From CAKOSP01 sp964370545 (GTDB lineage: Bacteria > Bacillota_I > Bacilli_A > RF39 > UBA660): a stretch of DNA of 8,283 nt. Made by a program: the position numbers and the translations under genes. Below are positions 1-6,491 of the stretch, in pieces. Under the pieces are notes generated by a model, which saw only the letters and a program-made list of their open reading frames with translations, did not search any database and was not told the DNA's origin. The stretch lies in NCBI GenBank assembly GCA_964370545.1, contig CAYJJQ010000024.1:1-8283 (forward strand), written 5' to 3'. Each line of letters starts with the position of its first letter. The first letter of the stretch is position 1.

Positions 1-46
1 CTTTGACTCTGACATTCCGATGGTTCGAACCCATCCGAGGCAGCCA
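1..46 (+). tRNA. tRNA-Gln (anticodon TTG), 3' part only
   Basis: The 3' portion of a tRNA, cut by the window edge at the start of the anticodon loop. The loop CTTTGAC (1-7) carries anticodon TTG, which reads CAA glutamine codons. It is followed by the 3' anticodon strand, a T-arm GATGG-TTCGAAC-CCATC (19-35), the 3' acceptor strand CGAGGCA (36-42), discriminator G43 and an encoded CCA (44-46). A G discriminator fits tRNA-Gln. The D-arm and 5' acceptor strand lie outside the window, so acceptor pairing cannot be checked. It sits 10 bases before tRNA-Lys and is probably co-transcribed with it. Confidence 0.9.
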
Positions 47-56
47 TTTAAATTTC

Positions 57-132
57 GTCCTGTTAGCTCAGCTGGTAGAGCATTTGACTTTTAATCAAAG
101 GGTCATGCGTTCGAATCGCATACAGGACACCA
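57..132 (+). tRNA. tRNA-Lys (anticodon TTT)
   Basis: A complete cloverleaf. The acceptor strands GTCCTGT (57-63) and ACAGGAC (122-128) pair perfectly. The D-arm is GCTC...GAGC, the anticodon stem TTTGA/TCAAA encloses loop CTTTTAA with anticodon TTT, and the T-arm is ATGCG-TTCGAAT-CGCAT. Discriminator A129 is followed by an encoded CCA (130-132). It reads AAA/AAG lysine codons, the main lysine codons in this AT-rich genome. It appears to be the last gene of a tRNA cluster, because a terminator hairpin follows 11 bases later. Confidence 0.97.
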
Positions 133-142
133 TTTAAAAAAT

Positions 143-171
143 AAACTAGTAATATAATTACTAGTTTTTTT
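143..171 (+). terminator. Rho-independent terminator of the tRNA cluster
   Basis: The arms AACTAGTAAT (144-153) and ATTACTAGTT (157-166) pair perfectly around a 3-base loop and run into a T tract ending at 171. The A residues before the hairpin could pair with the T tract, so it may also work in the other direction. It separates the tRNA transcript from the permease promoter, whose -35 begins at its last T residues. Confidence 0.85.
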
Positions 172-198
172 GTTGTTTAATTAGTTATATGTTATAAT
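170..198 (+). promoter_or_regulatory. Sigma-A-type promoter of the uracil permease gene
   Basis: A -35 TTGTTG (170-175) is followed by a 17-base spacer and a perfect -10 TATAAT (193-198). The -10 carries an extended TGT (190-192) directly upstream. The predicted transcription start is near 205, giving a leader of only about 18 bases. That leaves no room for the PyrR-type attenuator found before many pyrimidine genes. Confidence 0.75.
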
Positions 199-222
199 AA
201 TTATTGTGAGGATAAAAAAGTT

Positions 223-1509
223 ATGAGTAGAGATAAAATGATTTTAAATGTAGAAGATAAACCAGATATAAAAACGCTTATTATAGGTGCATTCCAGCAT
301 GTATTTGCCATGTTTGGGTCAACTATATTAGTTCCAGCATTAGTAAATAATGCTGTAGGGATGGAAGTGTTAAGTGTTCCTACAACTTTAATTGCAGCAG
401 GTGTTGGAACGCTTATATATATATTAATTACTAAAGGTAGATCACCTGCTTTTTTAGGCAGTTCCTTTGCTTATATAACTCCAATGATATTAGGATTTGC
501 TAAAGCAGGAACTGGAGGTATATTTACTGGGATTATAGCTGTAGGTTTAGTATATGTTGCAGTAGCATTATTAATTAAAATATCAGGTAAAAAATGGATA
601 GATAAAGTATTGCCTCCAGTGGTTATAGGTCCAATGATTATTATTATAGGTTTATCACTTGCTAGCACTGTTGTTAATCAAATAGGGTTATCTACAAGTG
701 GAGCAATAGAAATTAAATCTTTAATTGTTGCTTCTATAACTTTTTTTACAACAGCAGTTATTGCAATAGCAGGTAAAGGTTTTTTAAAAGCATCACCATT
801 TTTAGTGGGTATTACAGTAGGGTATATAGCCTCTTACTTTATGGGAATGGTAGATTTAAGTGCAATTAGTGCAGCTCCGTTCTTTGTTCTTCCTAACTTA
901 ACATTACCGATTATAGATTATCAATTTAATATGGATGCATTATTATTAATAGTTCCTTTGGCAATAGTATCTATATCTGAGCATATAGGAACTCATTATG
1001 CACTAGGTAATATGATTAATAGAAATTTACTTAAAAATCCAGGTCTTGATAAAACATTACTAGGTAATGGATTATCAATTTTGACAGCAGGTTTAATAGG
1101 AGCTCCTGTAAATACAATATATGGAGAAAATACATCAATTATTGGAATGACTAAAATAGCTTCTGTAAGAGTATTAGCTTTAGCAGCTGGAATAGTTGTA
1201 TCATTAGCTTTCTTAGGAAAGGCTAGTGCCTTTTTAGAAACTATACCTATGCCAGTACTTGGAGCAATTACCTTACTACTTTATGGTTTTATCTTAATAA
1301 ATGGATTTAAAGTATTGCTTGCTAATAAAGTTGATTTTAGTGAAATAAGAAATGTAGTTATAGCAGCTACAATGCTTATAATAGGACTAGGGGGAGCATC
1401 TTATGTAATTGCTTCTAAAGATATATCTATAGCTATATCAGGTATGAGTCTTGCTGCTATAATAGGAATAATTCTTAATTTAATATTACCAAAAGAAAGC
1501 GAAATATAA
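223..1509 (+). CDS. uraA: Uracil permease, NCS2 family (UraA/PyrP type)
   Basis: A 428-residue integral membrane protein that imports uracil, probably by proton symport, feeding pyrimidine salvage. The length matches the roughly 430 residues usual for UraA/PyrP. The protein is almost wholly hydrophobic, as expected for the 14-helix NCS2 fold. Diagnostic stretches are QHVFAMFGSTILVPAL near residue 25, AFLGSSFAYITP near 76-87, SEHIGTHYALGN around 252-263, and YGEN at 300-303. E253 and E302 correspond to the two glutamates that bind uracil and proton in E. coli UraA. YGEN favours uracil over xanthine, because xanthine permeases carry a different motif there. ATG at 223 is preceded by GTGAGG (206-211) with rather long spacing. 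Met6 (238) is a possible alternative, but its spacing is worse. The gene is monocistronic between two terminators. Membership in UraA-type NCS2 is secure; exact substrate preference is inferred. Confidence 0.93.
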   Translation: MSRDKMILNVEDKPDIKTLIIGAFQHVFAMFGSTILVPALVNNAVGMEVLSVPTTLIAAGVGTLIYILITKGRSPAFLGSSFAYITPMILGFAKAGTGGIFTGIIAVGLVYVAVALLIKISGKKWIDKVLPPVVIGPMIIIIGLSLASTVVNQIGLSTSGAIEIKSLIVASITFFTTAVIAIAGKGFLKASPFLVGITVGYIASYFMGMVDLSAISAAPFFVLPNLTLPIIDYQFNMDALLLIVPLAIVSISEHIGTHYALGNMINRNLLKNPGLDKTLLGNGLSILTAGLIGAPVNTIYGENTSIIGMTKIASVRVLALAAGIVVSLAFLGKASAFLETIPMPVLGAITLLLYGFILINGFKVLLANKVDFSEIRNVVIAATMLIIGLGGASYVIASKDISIAISGMSLAAIIGIILNLILPKESEI

Positions 1510-1540
1510 AAAAAGATTTCATTAAATTGAAATCTTTTTT
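1509..1540. terminator. Bidirectional terminator between convergent genes
   Basis: The arms AAAAAAGATTTC (1509-1520) and GAAATCTTTTTT (1529-1540) pair perfectly around the 8-base loop ATTAAATT. The T run on each strand lets it stop both the permease transcript and the opposing minus-strand transcript. It begins at the last base of the permease stop codon and ends inside the stop codon of the minus-strand gene, so the intergenic space is used completely. Confidence 0.85.
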
Positions 1541-1910
1541 ATCTTCTATAATTAGTATCTTGAGTGTTATTAGTATCCATGTACTGTTGTAAAAGTAAAC
1601 GAGTCATAATTATGTTATAAACATATGAATTAGCTAAAATTTCATTTAATGCTCTTTCTTTTAATAAGCAATCGTTAATAACTACCATTTGAGTTTCATA
1701 AGTACTTGGAACTAAAGTTTTAACTTCAGTATTAAAATCATTATTAATTAATTTTTTTAATTCTTTATATTCATTAATAGAATTTATGATTTCTTCTATA
1801 ATGATATTAATAGGAGTAGTAGAAAAATTAATGCCACTTAAATTAGCATCATATAAAATAGTACCATTAAGTGAAAGTAAATGATTTCGTATAATCAATT
1901 CAATATTCAT
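1539..1910 (-). CDS. Uncharacterised 123-residue protein
   Basis: I do not recognise this protein. It is small, rich in Ile, Leu and Asn, without a signal peptide, convincing membrane segment or metal-binding cluster. It has one cysteine (in VINDCLLKE). It looks mostly helical: a helix-like stretch (IIIEEIINSINEYKELKKLI), a linker containing TLVPSTYETQ, and a second helical part (LLKERALNEILANSY) leading to a polar tail rich in N, T and Q. The start at 1910 is chosen over an in-frame ATG 21 bases upstream (1931). A perfect AAAGGAGG (1916-1923) sits 5 bases before 1910, and the predicted transcript begins downstream of 1931. It follows trmL by 54 bases, has its own strong promoter, and ends inside a terminator. 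The expression signals argue that the gene is real. A coat-protein-like helical fold is conceivable but unsupported. Confidence 0.8.
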   Translation of the reverse strand: MNIELIIRNHLLSLNGTILYDANLSGINFSTTPINIIIEEIINSINEYKELKKLINNDFNTEVKTLVPSTYETQMVVINDCLLKERALNEILANSYVYNIIMTRLLLQQYMDTNNTQDTNYRR

Positions 1911-1933
1911 AGTATCCTCCTTTGAAGACATTT

Positions 1934-1962
1934 ATTGTAACCCATTTACTATTATAAGTCAA
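1934..1962 (-). promoter_or_regulatory. Sigma-A-type promoter of the 123-residue protein gene
   Basis: On the minus strand TTGACT (1957-1962) is followed by a 17-base spacer and TACAAT (1934-1939). The predicted transcription start is near 1927, about 17 bases before the ATG at 1910, with the ribosome binding site at 1916-1923 inside that leader. This gives the gene a transcript independent of trmL and rules out the upstream ATG at 1931 for that transcript. Confidence 0.75.
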
Positions 1963-1964
1963 TT

Positions 1965-2474
1965 TTATGAGTTTTCTATTTCGTATTTACTTTTATGTGG
2001 TTCATCAAAAAGTAAATCAGGATAATTTTGTTGTCTTAAAGCCTCATAAATCATTATAGCAACAGTATTAGATAAATTAAGACTTCTTACATTAATACTC
2101 ATAGGAAGCCTTATAGAAGTGTCTAAATGCTTTTTTAATATATCTTTAGGTATACCAGTAGATTCTTTGCCAAATATAAAATATATTTCTTCTTTAACAT
2201 TACTGTAATCATAATCGCTATGAGGTTTATGGGCATATCTACTTAAAAAGTAATATGTTCCTTTATTTTTGTGCATAAAATCATCAAAGTTTTCGTAAAC
2301 AGATAAATCAATTTTATCGATATAATTAACTCCACTTCTTTTTAAATATTTTTCATCTAAACTAAAACCTAAAGGTTTAATTAAATGTAATTTAGAATTA
2401 GTTGCAATACAAGTTCTCATTATGTTTCCAGTATTTTGTGGTATTTCTGGTTCAAATAATACAATATTTATCAT
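1965..2474 (-). CDS. trmL: tRNA (cytidine/uridine(34)-2'-O)-methyltransferase TrmL
   Basis: A 169-residue cytosolic SPOUT-family enzyme. The family transfers a methyl group from S-adenosylmethionine to the ribose 2'-OH of wobble nucleotide 34 in certain leucine tRNAs. Family signatures are EPEIPQNTGNIMRTC (residues 8-22), FGKESTGIP (101-109), and the C-terminal knot LPMSINVRSLNLSN (123-136) with IMIYEALRQ after it. These knot segments form the SAM pocket in the dimer. E. coli TrmL has 157 residues; this one has a slightly longer polar C-terminus. The start at 2474 is chosen over an in-frame ATG 48 bases upstream because GGAGA of TTAGGAGAACAT precedes it and MINIVLFEPEIPQN is the usual family N-terminus. 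The upstream extension would also overlap the neighbouring gene and its terminator. No good promoter is visible, so expression probably depends on read-through from the ftsK operon. Confidence 0.93.
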   Translation of the reverse strand: MINIVLFEPEIPQNTGNIMRTCIATNSKLHLIKPLGFSLDEKYLKRSGVNYIDKIDLSVYENFDDFMHKNKGTYYFLSRYAHKPHSDYDYSNVKEEIYFIFGKESTGIPKDILKKHLDTSIRLPMSINVRSLNLSNTVAIMIYEALRQQNYPDLLFDEPHKSKYEIENS

Positions 2475-2491
2475 ATGTTCTCCTAACTGAA

Positions 2492-2513
2492 AAAAAAGCT
2501 TAATTGCTTTTTT
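2492..2513 (-). terminator. Weak terminator-like hairpin inside the ftsK-trmL block
   Basis: On the minus strand AAAAAAGC (2513-2506) pairs with GCTTTTTT (2499-2492) around loop AATTAA, and the T run continues for two more bases. It overlaps the stop codon of the thioredoxin-like gene (2500-2502) and lies just before the trmL ribosome binding site. Only two G:C pairs support the stem, so it probably terminates partially. The symmetrical A and T runs could let it act on either strand. Confidence 0.55.
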
Positions 2514-3033
2514 CAAATCCATTAATTTCTAATAATTTAGTAAAGGCACTAGCTTTTAATAAACCTTCGCCATCACTTTCTAGAACAGTGGTTACTTTGC
2601 TATCTAAATAATAAATAATAATAGGGGTAGAAGTAAGGTCTGTTCCGATAATTTCTTCGAATTTTTCTTCAAAATCCTCTTCATTCATTAAATTAGTTAT
2701 ATCAAAGTAATAAAATTTATCTTCAAGTGCGTATTCATCTATAATAGGTTTAAGATCTTCTTCTAAGTTATATACCTCTTCATCAAGAGTATAACCTGTA
2801 AAAATAAATCTATGCTCTTGTTGTTCTATTAATATATTTTCAAGTTCTTCAAATGAAGTAATAACTCTACTAATAGTATTAGTACTAATTAAATAACTTT
2901 CTAAATATTCTTCTTGTTCTTTAACGTTAATCCATTTAAAGATATATAATGCAAGAAATATTACTAATGCAATAACAACTGCAATAATTACATAATTTTT
3001 TGTTGGAATATATTTTGATTTATTTGTTTTCAT
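2500..3033 (-). CDS. Membrane-anchored thioredoxin-fold-like protein lacking CxxC
   Basis: A 177-residue protein with a short basic N-terminus (MKTNKSKYIPTKNY) and one membrane helix (about 13-34). The soluble domain is very acidic and, by the positive-inside rule, probably faces outward. Its pattern resembles a thioredoxin fold: a hydrophobic strand RFIFTGYT (75-82), a helix where the active site would be, a strand FYYFDITNL (107-115), then TSTPIIIYY (134-142), whose T136-P137 matches the conserved cis-proline strand. No cysteine exists anywhere in the protein, so it cannot be an oxidoreductase. A binding or structural role is inferred. The start at 3033 has AAAGGA 5 bases upstream. It lies 47 bases after the ftsK stop with no terminator between, so the two are probably co-transcribed. 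The fold is inferred from pattern only. Confidence 0.75.
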   Translation of the reverse strand: MKTNKSKYIPTKNYVIIAVVIALVIFLALYIFKWINVKEQEEYLESYLISTNTISRVITSFEELENILIEQQEHRFIFTGYTLDEEVYNLEEDLKPIIDEYALEDKFYYFDITNLMNEEDFEEKFEEIIGTDLTSTPIIIYYLDSKVTTVLESDGEGLLKASAFTKLLEINGFEKSN

Positions 3034-3080
3034 AATAATCCTTTCATATAAATTTTATCATATTTTTTAATATTTTAGTA

Positions 3081-5315
3081 CTAACTTTCATCGTTTGACT
3101 GCAATTTTACTAAAACTTCTCTAGGTTTAGATCCATTTTGTGGTCCTACGATACCTCTTGATTCAAGTAAGTCAATCATTCTAGCAGCTCTGTTATATCC
3201 GAATCTAAATCTTCTTTGGATTAAACTAGCACTTATTTTGCCTGTTTCTATAGCAAACTCTACAACTTCATCATATTGAGGATCATCAGGTGCCTCTGAG
3301 TTAGAAGAACCACTAGTTGTATTGCTTACACCACTAGATAAATCTTCATCATATTTAACTTGCATTTGTTTTCTACAGTGATCTATTAGTTTTTTTATTT
3401 CATCATCTGATATATAACATCCTTGAATTCTCTTTGGAGTATTTTCACCCATAGGCAAGTATAACATATCTCCTTTACCAAGTAATTTTTCTGCACCGCC
3501 CATATCTAGGATAGTTCTTGAATCTATACCACTTGATACAGAGAAGGCAATTCTTGAAGGAATATTATTTTTAATAAGACCTGTGATAACATCAGTTGAA
3601 GGTCTTTGTGTAGCAACTATTAAATGAATACCTGCAGCTCTTGCCATTTGAGTAATTCTCATAATAGAATCTTCAACTTCTTTGGATGCAACAAGCATTA
3701 AATCTGCAAGCTCATCTATTATAACAACAATATAAGGCATTTTAGGATTAGGATTTTCTGGATGCTTTTTATTTTCTTTAACTATCCATTCATTATATGC
3801 TGCTATATTTTTAAATTCTTTTTCACTAAATAATTCATATCTTTTTTCCATTTCACTAACTATTTTTTGTAATGTTATACTAGCTTTTTTAGGATCTGAT
3901 ACAACAGGACATAGTAAATGAGGAATTCCATTATAGTTTGTAAGTTCAACTTTCTTAGGGTCTACTAATACTAGTTTAACATCAGTTGGTTTATATCTCA
4001 TTAGTATAGAAGATATCATAGTATTTATACATACTGATTTACCTGATCCAGTAGAACCCGCAACAAGCAAGTGGGGCATCTTTGAAATATCTTCAGTAAT
4101 GCTTCTTCCCATTAAATCTTTACCTAAAGCAACAAATATTTTATTTTCAGGATTAACATTAGCAGTAGCTTCTAAAACATCTCTAAATCCAACCATAGAT
4201 ATAGAACCATTTGGTATTTCAACACCAATAGTACTTTTTCCTGGTATAGGAGCTTCTATTCTTACGTCTTTAGCAGCCATTGCAAGCGCAATTTCTTTAT
4301 GTATACTTGATACTTTATTTACTTTAGTACCGTGAGGGACAGTTATTTCATATTGTGTAACTGCAGGTCCTACATGTATTTCTACAACTTTAGCTTCAAT
4401 TCCAAAGTCTCTAATAACTCTTTCTAAAACTTCTTTGTTAGCCCTAGTATTATCAGTATTAACTGGTTTAGTAGGAGCTTTAACTGGATTAAGTAGTGCA
4501 AAGGTAGGTAACTTATATTCACCGCTATTAGAACTACTTGTATCTTCTTTTATTTCTATTTCCTCTATAGCAGGAGTAACAGGAATATTTTTTATTTGAT
4601 CAATACTTGTAATAATAATTTTATCATCTTTTTCTTCAGGCATAACTTTAGTTTCTTCCATTACATCTAAATCACCATTATCATCTAGTTTAATTTCTTT
4701 CTTAGGTTTAGCTTCATGCTTAAACATTTTCTTAAACACATTACCAATCTTACTAAATAAGTTTCCTAAATTAACATCAAAGGCTAAAATAATTCCAAAT
4801 AAAGATAGTATTACTAGTATAATTTTAGCCCCGGTAACGCCCGCAATTAAATTAAATAAAGAAACACCTGCAGCTCCAATAAAACCTCCGCCAATAATCA
4901 GTGTAGAAGTTCCGCTAGAAGTAAGTGCATTAGCCGATGTAATTGTATCCATTCTTTTAATATATTCATCATAAGTAACTCTAAAAATATTAGATGCATC
5001 TTGCTCAATATTAAGTATTTCTAAATGAGCATAAGATAAAAGGACAATCACTAATATATAAAATCCTATTAATCTAACGTTAAAAAATGTTGGCATTTTT
5101 CTTTTGAATAACATATACATACCAATAAATATTAATGCTATTAATATTATGAACCAGTAAGTACCTGCTAAAAACAATGCAAACTTTTTAATAAAAGTTC
5201 CTACAAAGCCAAAACCAAACCCTATAATACCAATTAATATTAATACAAGTCCAGTAAGTTCTATACTATATCCAAAATTAGATTTATTTTCTTTTTTCTT
5301 TTTTCTTTTTGCCAT
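3081..5315 (-). CDS. ftsK: DNA translocase FtsK/SpoIIIE
   Basis: A 744-residue membrane-anchored hexameric ATPase that pumps chromosomal DNA through the closing septum. In spore formers SpoIIIE moves the chromosome into the forespore. In order: a lysine-rich N-tip; about four hydrophobic segments (near 18-40, 50-70, 80-100 and 138-180); an acidic, Pro-containing linker (200-290); the alpha domain (about 290-390); and the motor with Walker A GSTGSGKS (420-427) and Walker B VVIIDELADLM (530-540). ATQRPS (568-573) follows, then a Ser-rich linker (658-675) and the winged-helix gamma domain (about 680-738) with RRFRFGYNRAARMIDLLE, which reads chromosome polarity sequences. The length is slightly below B. 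subtilis SpoIIIE (about 790) because the linker is short. ATG at 5315 follows GGTGAAG and gives the typical basic start. It is divergent from cotJ. FtsK and SpoIIIE cannot be told apart by sequence here. Confidence 0.96.
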   Translation of the reverse strand: MAKRKKKKENKSNFGYSIELTGLVLILIGIIGFGFGFVGTFIKKFALFLAGTYWFIILIALIFIGMYMLFKRKMPTFFNVRLIGFYILVIVLLSYAHLEILNIEQDASNIFRVTYDEYIKRMDTITSANALTSSGTSTLIIGGGFIGAAGVSLFNLIAGVTGAKIILVILSLFGIILAFDVNLGNLFSKIGNVFKKMFKHEAKPKKEIKLDDNGDLDVMEETKVMPEEKDDKIIITSIDQIKNIPVTPAIEEIEIKEDTSSSNSGEYKLPTFALLNPVKAPTKPVNTDNTRANKEVLERVIRDFGIEAKVVEIHVGPAVTQYEITVPHGTKVNKVSSIHKEIALAMAAKDVRIEAPIPGKSTIGVEIPNGSISMVGFRDVLEATANVNPENKIFVALGKDLMGRSITEDISKMPHLLVAGSTGSGKSVCINTMISSILMRYKPTDVKLVLVDPKKVELTNYNGIPHLLCPVVSDPKKASITLQKIVSEMEKRYELFSEKEFKNIAAYNEWIVKENKKHPENPNPKMPYIVVIIDELADLMLVASKEVEDSIMRITQMARAAGIHLIVATQRPSTDVITGLIKNNIPSRIAFSVSSGIDSRTILDMGGAEKLLGKGDMLYLPMGENTPKRIQGCYISDDEIKKLIDHCRKQMQVKYDEDLSSGVSNTTSGSSNSEAPDDPQYDEVVEFAIETGKISASLIQRRFRFGYNRAARMIDLLESRGIVGPQNGSKPREVLVKLQSNDES

Positions 5316-5332
5316 TTATCTTCACCATAAAT

Positions 5333-5361
5333 ATTATATCTCATATTATGATATTTTCCAA
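5333..5361 (-). promoter_or_regulatory. Sigma-A-type promoter of ftsK
   Basis: On the minus strand TTGGAA (5356-5361) is followed by a 17-base spacer and a perfect TATAAT (5333-5338). The predicted transcription start is near 5326, only about 11 bases before the ATG at 5315. The weak ribosome binding site GGTGAAG would then sit at the very 5' end of the mRNA. It lies in the 122-base divergent region shared with cotJ. Confidence 0.65.
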
Positions 5362-5437
5362 GTAAATTTACATTTTCTAGGTTAAGTAATTAGTCTTTTC
5401 TTACAAATAACATAATTTAAATTAGGAGGTTAAAATT

Positions 5438-5860
5438 ATGTTGTTTGATAATGATTTAACAGTAGTATCAGTACTTAATTATAATGGTGAAGAAAAAACT
5501 AAGATGAAATTATTGCCCTCAGAAGAAGCTTTTACTATGGGAAGTAGTTTTGAAAATGAATATAGTCAGTATAAAAACTATAAACCATTTATGCCTAAAA
5601 CTACATCACTTAAAAATTCTTTGTTATATAAAATAATGGAGTTAGAATTTTATATAAATGATCTTAATTTATATTTAGATCTTCATCCGGAAGATAAGGT
5701 AGTATTTGATAAATTTAAAGAAAAAGTAAAAGAACTTACTTATTTAGAAAAAGAATATACAAGTAAGTATGGGCCTATTGTGCTAAATGAAAATACATCA
5801 GAAGAAAATAAATGGATAAAAGATTATCCTTGGGAAAAGGAGGATTCTGTATATGTATAA
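5438..5860 (+). CDS. cotJB: Fused spore coat protein CotJA-CotJB
   Basis: A 140-residue protein joining two normally separate coat-operon proteins. Residues 25-52 (LLPSEEAFTMGSSF, then YKNYKP) match the core of CotJA, whose hallmark is P-x-E-E-A followed by G-x-x-F. Residues 59-140 are CotJB: LLYKIMELEFYINDLNLYLD, then LHPED, F-x-x-x-x-x-E spacing, YTSKYGPI and an aromatic end with WIKDYPWEK. In B. subtilis CotJA and CotJB are encoded by separate genes ahead of cotJC, and their products are placed in the coat under mother-cell control. The start is set by AGGAGGT (5424-5430) 7-8 bases before ATG. The gene overlaps cotJC by 8 bases, implying translational coupling. No convincing sigma-E or sigma-K promoter was found upstream. 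The CotJB part is secure; the CotJA part is shorter than usual and its call rests on motif similarity. Confidence 0.87.
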   Translation: MLFDNDLTVVSVLNYNGEEKTKMKLLPSEEAFTMGSSFENEYSQYKNYKPFMPKTTSLKNSLLYKIMELEFYINDLNLYLDLHPEDKVVFDKFKEKVKELTYLEKEYTSKYGPIVLNENTSEENKWIKDYPWEKEDSVYV

Positions 5861-6410
5861 ATATGTAAAAACATTACCATTTCCTGTAAATGTAAAGAAA
5901 AAAGATTTAAAAATGGCTAAATACTTAATTACTCAGTTAGGTGGAGCAAATGGAGAGTTGGGTGCATCTATAAGATATTTTTCTCAAAAATATACTATGC
6001 CAGATGATAAAGGGAAAGCACTTCTTAATGATATAGCAACAGAAGAGTTAGGACATGTGGAAATGATTAGTACTATGGTATATCAATTATTAAAAGATGC
6101 AACTTTAGAAGAGTTAAAAAAAGAAAATTTAGATGGGTACTTTACAGAACATAAAAAAGGAATTTATCCAGTAGATACATCTGGAGTTCCTTTTACAGCA
6201 GCGGCTTTTGCGGTAACAGGGGACCCTATAGCAGATCTTTATGAAAATATGGCTGCAGAGCAAAAAGCAAGGGTAACTTATGAAAACTTAATAGATTTAA
6301 CTGATGATGAATCTATTATAAATCCGCTTTTGTTTTTAAGACAAAGAGAAGTAGTTCATTTTAATAGATTTGAAAAGTTAGTCGAATATTATAAGAAAAA
6401 AGGATATTAA
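5853..6410 (+). CDS. cotJC: Spore coat protein CotJC, manganese-catalase family
   Basis: A 185-residue protein of the dimanganese catalase family, matching B. subtilis CotJC in length (189) and sequence style. It is expected to break down hydrogen peroxide in or under the spore coat. All five presumed metal ligands are visible: E35 (NGELGA), E65 and H68 (EELGH), E136 (AAEQKAR) and H169 (REVVHF). Their spacing agrees with the Lactobacillus plantarum enzyme ligands E35, E66, H69, E148 and H181. Further matches are GVPFTAAAF (111-119) and GDPIADLYENMAAEQKAR (123-140). It is shorter than full Mn-catalases, as CotJC proteins are. The ribosome binding site AAAGGAGG (5836-5843) lies inside the preceding gene, 9 bases before ATG, and the frames overlap by 8 bases. 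Activity is inferred from intact ligands. No clear terminator follows. Confidence 0.95.
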   Translation: MYKYVKTLPFPVNVKKKDLKMAKYLITQLGGANGELGASIRYFSQKYTMPDDKGKALLNDIATEELGHVEMISTMVYQLLKDATLEELKKENLDGYFTEHKKGIYPVDTSGVPFTAAAFAVTGDPIADLYENMAAEQKARVTYENLIDLTDDESIINPLLFLRQREVVHFNRFEKLVEYYKKKGY

Positions 6411-6436
6411 TCTTTACAATATATTAATATTAGTAA

Positions 6437-6465
6437 TTGACATATTCTTCTTAATAATTTAAAAT
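6437..6465 (+). promoter_or_regulatory. Sigma-A-type promoter of the glycine-rich surface protein gene
   Basis: A consensus -35 TTGACA (6437-6442), a 17-base spacer and -10 TAAAAT (6460-6465). The predicted start near 6472 gives a leader of about 20 bases that opens with the AAGGA ribosome binding site (6474-6478). It separates this gene, expected to be vegetatively expressed, from the sporulation genes just upstream. Confidence 0.75.
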
Positions 6466-6491
6466 AAATATAGAAGGATAAGATATTAGTA

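Noticed and set aside
1..132. tRNA cluster as an integration site for a mobile element
   Set aside because: No integrase gene, no repeat of the tRNA 3' end, and no change in gene content beside it; the neighbouring genes are housekeeping.
471..668. Minus-strand open frame opposite the uracil permease gene
   Set aside because: It lies wholly within a well-supported gene, lacks a ribosome binding site, and its composition is a mirror of the permease codons.
2475..2522. N-terminal extension of TrmL from an ATG at 2522
   Set aside because: It would overlap the preceding gene and cross the hairpin. The family N-terminus and a good ribosome binding site both point to 2474.
4099..4335. Plus-strand open frame opposite ftsK
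   Set aside because: It lies inside the conserved motor/alpha region of ftsK and has no start signals of its own.
5351..5378. Possible sigma-E promoter for cotJ
   Set aside because: Spacing is acceptable, but only about half of the -10 element matches. CATAATTTA at 5411-5419 resembles a sigma-K -10, but it lacks a -35 and would place the transcript start on the ribosome binding site.
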